A stretch of DNA of 7,114 nucleotides from Puniceicoccales bacterium. Its GTDB lineage: Bacteria; Verrucomicrobiota; Verrucomicrobiia; Opitutales; UBA953. The DNA is taken from contig JAITIB010000070.1 in the NCBI GenBank assembly GCA_031279675.1, positions 1 to 7,114 on the forward strand, written 5' to 3'. The position numbers and the translations under genes are program-made. Of the stretch, positions 5,852 to 7,114 are shown one piece after another (within the stretch, counting starts at the first letter, position 1; every line of letters starts with the position of its first letter). The notes beneath the pieces are model-generated. The model was not told where the DNA came from. It searched no databases and was given only the letters and a program-made list of their open reading frames with translations.

Positions 5852-6574
5852 ATGAAAACAGAATTGTTTTTGGCAGAAACACGCGGACATGCCGACCACG
5901 GCTGGCTCGACACGCACCACACCTTTAGTTTTGCCGATTATTGCAATCCGGCGCGCGTGCAATTTGGCGCCTTGCGCGTGGTGAACGACGACATTGTTGC
6001 CCCGGACAAGGGTTTCGGAACCCATCCGCATGATAACATGGAGATCGTTTCCATCCCCTTGCGCGGCGCCTTGCGGCACCGGGATAGCATGGGTAACGGC
6101 AGTGTCATTCGTTCTGGGGAAGTCCAGGTGATGAGCGCGGGAACGGGGATCACGCACAGCGAATTCAATGCAAACAGTGAAGAGGACGTGAATTTCTTCC
6201 AGATCTGGATTTTCCCAAACAAGCGTGACGTCACTCCGCGCTACGAGCAGAAGAAAATCGAATGCCCGCAAAACCACCTTGTCCAAATCGTCTCGCCGGA
6301 TGCCGGCAAGGCCGGTGTGTGGATGCACCAGGCGGCGTGGTTTCACATGGGGCATTTCGACGCGCAGCGCGGGTTTGACTATGCGTTGAAAAGGCAGGGC
6401 GACGGGCTTTTTGCGATGGTGGTCGAGGGGCGTTTCGACGTTGCCGGACACACGCTTGGGCGGCGGGACGCCGTGGGAATCACGGACGCGGACACGGTGT
6501 CATTCAAATCCCTGTCTTCCGGCGGACAGATTTTGTTGATTGAAGTGCCGATGGCGGGCGATTTTCCAAAATAA
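5852..6574 (+). CDS. Pirin family protein (bicupin, possible quercetinase-like enzyme)
   Basis: The product is a 240-aa cytoplasmic double-cupin protein of the pirin family. The N-terminal cupin carries the complete metal site: H58 and H60 (GTHPHDNME), and H102 and E104 (THSEFN). These match the His-X-His and His-X-Glu ligands of human pirin and E. coli YhhW. Other family marks are the DHGWLDTHHTFSFADY start, the FGALRVVNDD segment, and the IQIWIFP-like strand (here FQIWIFP, 116-122). The second cupin (about 145-235) lacks a comparable metal motif, as is usual. Some bacterial pirins have quercetin dioxygenase activity and others bind metabolic enzymes; sequence alone does not decide. ATG 5852 has a purine-rich AGAAAG 11 nt upstream, a weak ribosome site. 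The gene converges on gatC with 3 bp between stops. Confidence 0.95.
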   Translation: MKTELFLAETRGHADHGWLDTHHTFSFADYCNPARVQFGALRVVNDDIVAPDKGFGTHPHDNMEIVSIPLRGALRHRDSMGNGSVIRSGEVQVMSAGTGITHSEFNANSEEDVNFFQIWIFPNKRDVTPRYEQKKIECPQNHLVQIVSPDAGKAGVWMHQAAWFHMGHFDAQRGFDYALKRQGDGLFAMVVEGRFDVAGHTLGRRDAVGITDADTVSFKSLSSGGQILLIEVPMAGDFPK

Positions 6575-6612
6575 AAATCAGCCCTCGTCGTCCACGATGC
6601 GGGGGACGACGA
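6568..6612 (-). terminator. Possible gatC terminator reaching into the pirin stop
   Basis: On the - strand a perfect 9-bp stem (6612-6604 with 6593-6585, 10-nt loop) is formed by the last codons of gatC. Seven nt later, past the TGA stop, comes TTTTTATTTT (6577-6568). The T-tract overlaps the pirin stop codon on the other strand. The gap between stem and T-tract makes it weaker than the tRNA-Gly terminator. Confidence 0.4.
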
Positions 6613-6883
6613 CTTGGTTGTCGCGGAAAGCTGGCGCGATGCGTCGCAATGCCGTGATGTTGAGAGTGGGTCCGGTGGCGTCCGGGCGCAGCATGTTGTA
6701 AACGGGAAAGGCGTGCGCGCTGGGTTCCACCCCGTCGGTGTCAACGCTTTTGAGTTGGTCGAAATACCGTACAATGTCGCCGAGTTGGGCCCCAAAGCGC
6801 GTCTTCTCGTCCTCGGCAAGGGCGATGCGTGCGAGCTTTGCGAGATGGTCCATGTCGATGGATTGGAAATTCGTCTGCGTCAT
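6578..6883 (-). CDS. gatC: Asp-tRNA(Asn)/Glu-tRNA(Gln) amidotransferase subunit C
   Basis: This is a small (101 aa) structural subunit of the GatCAB complex, which converts misacylated Glu-tRNA(Gln) and/or Asp-tRNA(Asn) to the correct amide form; GatC stabilises GatA and contacts GatB. Family features in order are the helical start DHLAKLARIAL (12-22), the DIVRYFDQLKSVDTDGVEP segment (36-54), a conserved LRPD (65-68), and the terminal VPRIVDDEG. The usual family length is about 95-100 aa. ATG at 6883 is preferred. A GTG at 6895 lies directly after the upstream VOC stop and would add four residues; M11 in this numbering is a third, less likely start. The ATG is 12 nt after the VOC stop, so the two genes are probably co-transcribed and translationally coupled. 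gatA is not downstream; a convergent pirin gene lies there instead. Confidence 0.95.
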   Translation of the reverse strand: MTQTNFQSIDMDHLAKLARIALAEDEKTRFGAQLGDIVRYFDQLKSVDTDGVEPSAHAFPVYNMLRPDATGPTLNITALRRIAPAFRDNQVVVPRIVDDEG

Positions 6884-6894
6884 GAGGATGTGCA

Positions 6895-6906
6895 CTCACG
6901 CGTGAG
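6895..6906. repeat. 12-bp perfect palindrome at the VOC stop / gatC start junction
   Basis: CTCACGCGTGAG is self-complementary and contains the VOC TGA stop on the - strand. It lies just upstream of the gatC start codons. It could be a protein binding site, but it is short and one chance occurrence would not be surprising. Confidence 0.3.
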
Positions 6907-7114
6907 CACGGGGTTTGCACTGGTGGATGTTGATGGGGTTGCCGTCGGGGTCGGTGATGAAGAAGAAGCGGCAGACGGGGGAGTCCATGATGGTGGTGCC
7001 GGGGAGGATTTCGGGGATGGGGATGGCGTGGTGTTGGAAGTGGGCGAGGGCGGCGTCGAGGTCCTCGACTTCGAGGGCGATGTTGGGGCCGTTGTGGTCG
7101 GCGGCGGGCTGGGT
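6896..7114 (-). CDS. VOC (glyoxalase/bleomycin-resistance/dioxygenase) family protein, C-terminal fragment
   Basis: The frame is open to the window edge; 72 codons and a TGA stop (6898-6896) are visible, so the N-terminal half lies beyond 7114. The fragment reads as the second beta-alpha-beta-beta-beta module of the vicinal oxygen chelate fold. It contains a strand and helix NIALEVEDLDAALAHF (11-26 of the fragment), then a strand around SPVCRFFFITDPDG and a terminal NPINIHQ strand. Members are metal-dependent lyases, dioxygenases or resistance proteins. In glyoxalase I the strand after DPDG carries a glutamate metal ligand; here the equivalent place appears to be N62, with H64 two residues on. 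That argues against a classical lactoylglutathione lyase. Codons are almost all C-ending. It sits directly upstream of gatC, probably in the same transcript. The precise substrate is unknown. Confidence 0.9.
   Translation of the reverse strand, partial: TQPAADHNGPNIALEVEDLDAALAHFQHHAIPIPEILPGTTIMDSPVCRFFFITDPDGNPINIHQCKPRAHA

Noticed and set aside
1..7114. CRISPR array, direct-repeat array or defence/anti-phage module
   Set aside because: No regularly spaced repeats and no nuclease, reverse transcriptase, toxin-antitoxin or related proteins are found; all genes are housekeeping or general metabolic types.

Overview
The window is an ordinary-looking, compact stretch of a GC-rich bacterial chromosome. 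Protein style suggests a Verrucomicrobiota member, possibly Opitutaceae-like. That is an impression from the housekeeping sequences, mainly UvrB, the M24 peptidase and GatC, and not a proven placement. I found no CRISPR array, intact insertion sequence, phage module, defence system or secondary-metabolite cluster, and no convincing undescribed multi-gene system. The most interesting signals are regulatory: transcription terminators built into the last codons of genes.

Left part (1-2233): the 3' end of carB (carbamoyl-phosphate synthase large subunit) is followed by a SulP-family anion transporter with a C-terminal STAS domain, both on the + strand. A tRNA-Gly(TCC) gene lies on the - strand, tail to tail with sulP. 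It has a recognisable promoter, and a perfect 11-bp hairpin plus T-tract terminator that lies inside the final codons of sulP.

Middle (2234-5465): an M24 metallopeptidase (Xaa-Pro aminopeptidase/prolidase type, all five metal ligands present) and uvrB (excinuclease subunit B, 673 aa, all key motifs present) are on the + strand, 64 bp apart, and could be co-transcribed. A terminator-like hairpin lies directly before the peptidase start codon.

Right part (5466-7114): a 386-bp stretch without an intact gene carries a possible remnant of an IS transposase N-terminus and a candidate promoter for the next gene. That gene is a pirin-family cupin on the + strand. It converges with gatC (- strand) with only 3 bp between the stop codons. 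gatC follows a VOC/glyoxalase-family gene, cut by the window edge, in a tightly coupled - strand pair. gatA and gatB are not adjacent.

The genes serve unrelated functions: pyrimidine/arginine precursor synthesis, anion transport, peptide turnover, DNA repair, a metal-binding oxidative enzyme, and amidation of misacylated tRNA. Apart from the two likely co-transcribed pairs (M24-uvrB and VOC-gatC), nothing points to a common pathway.
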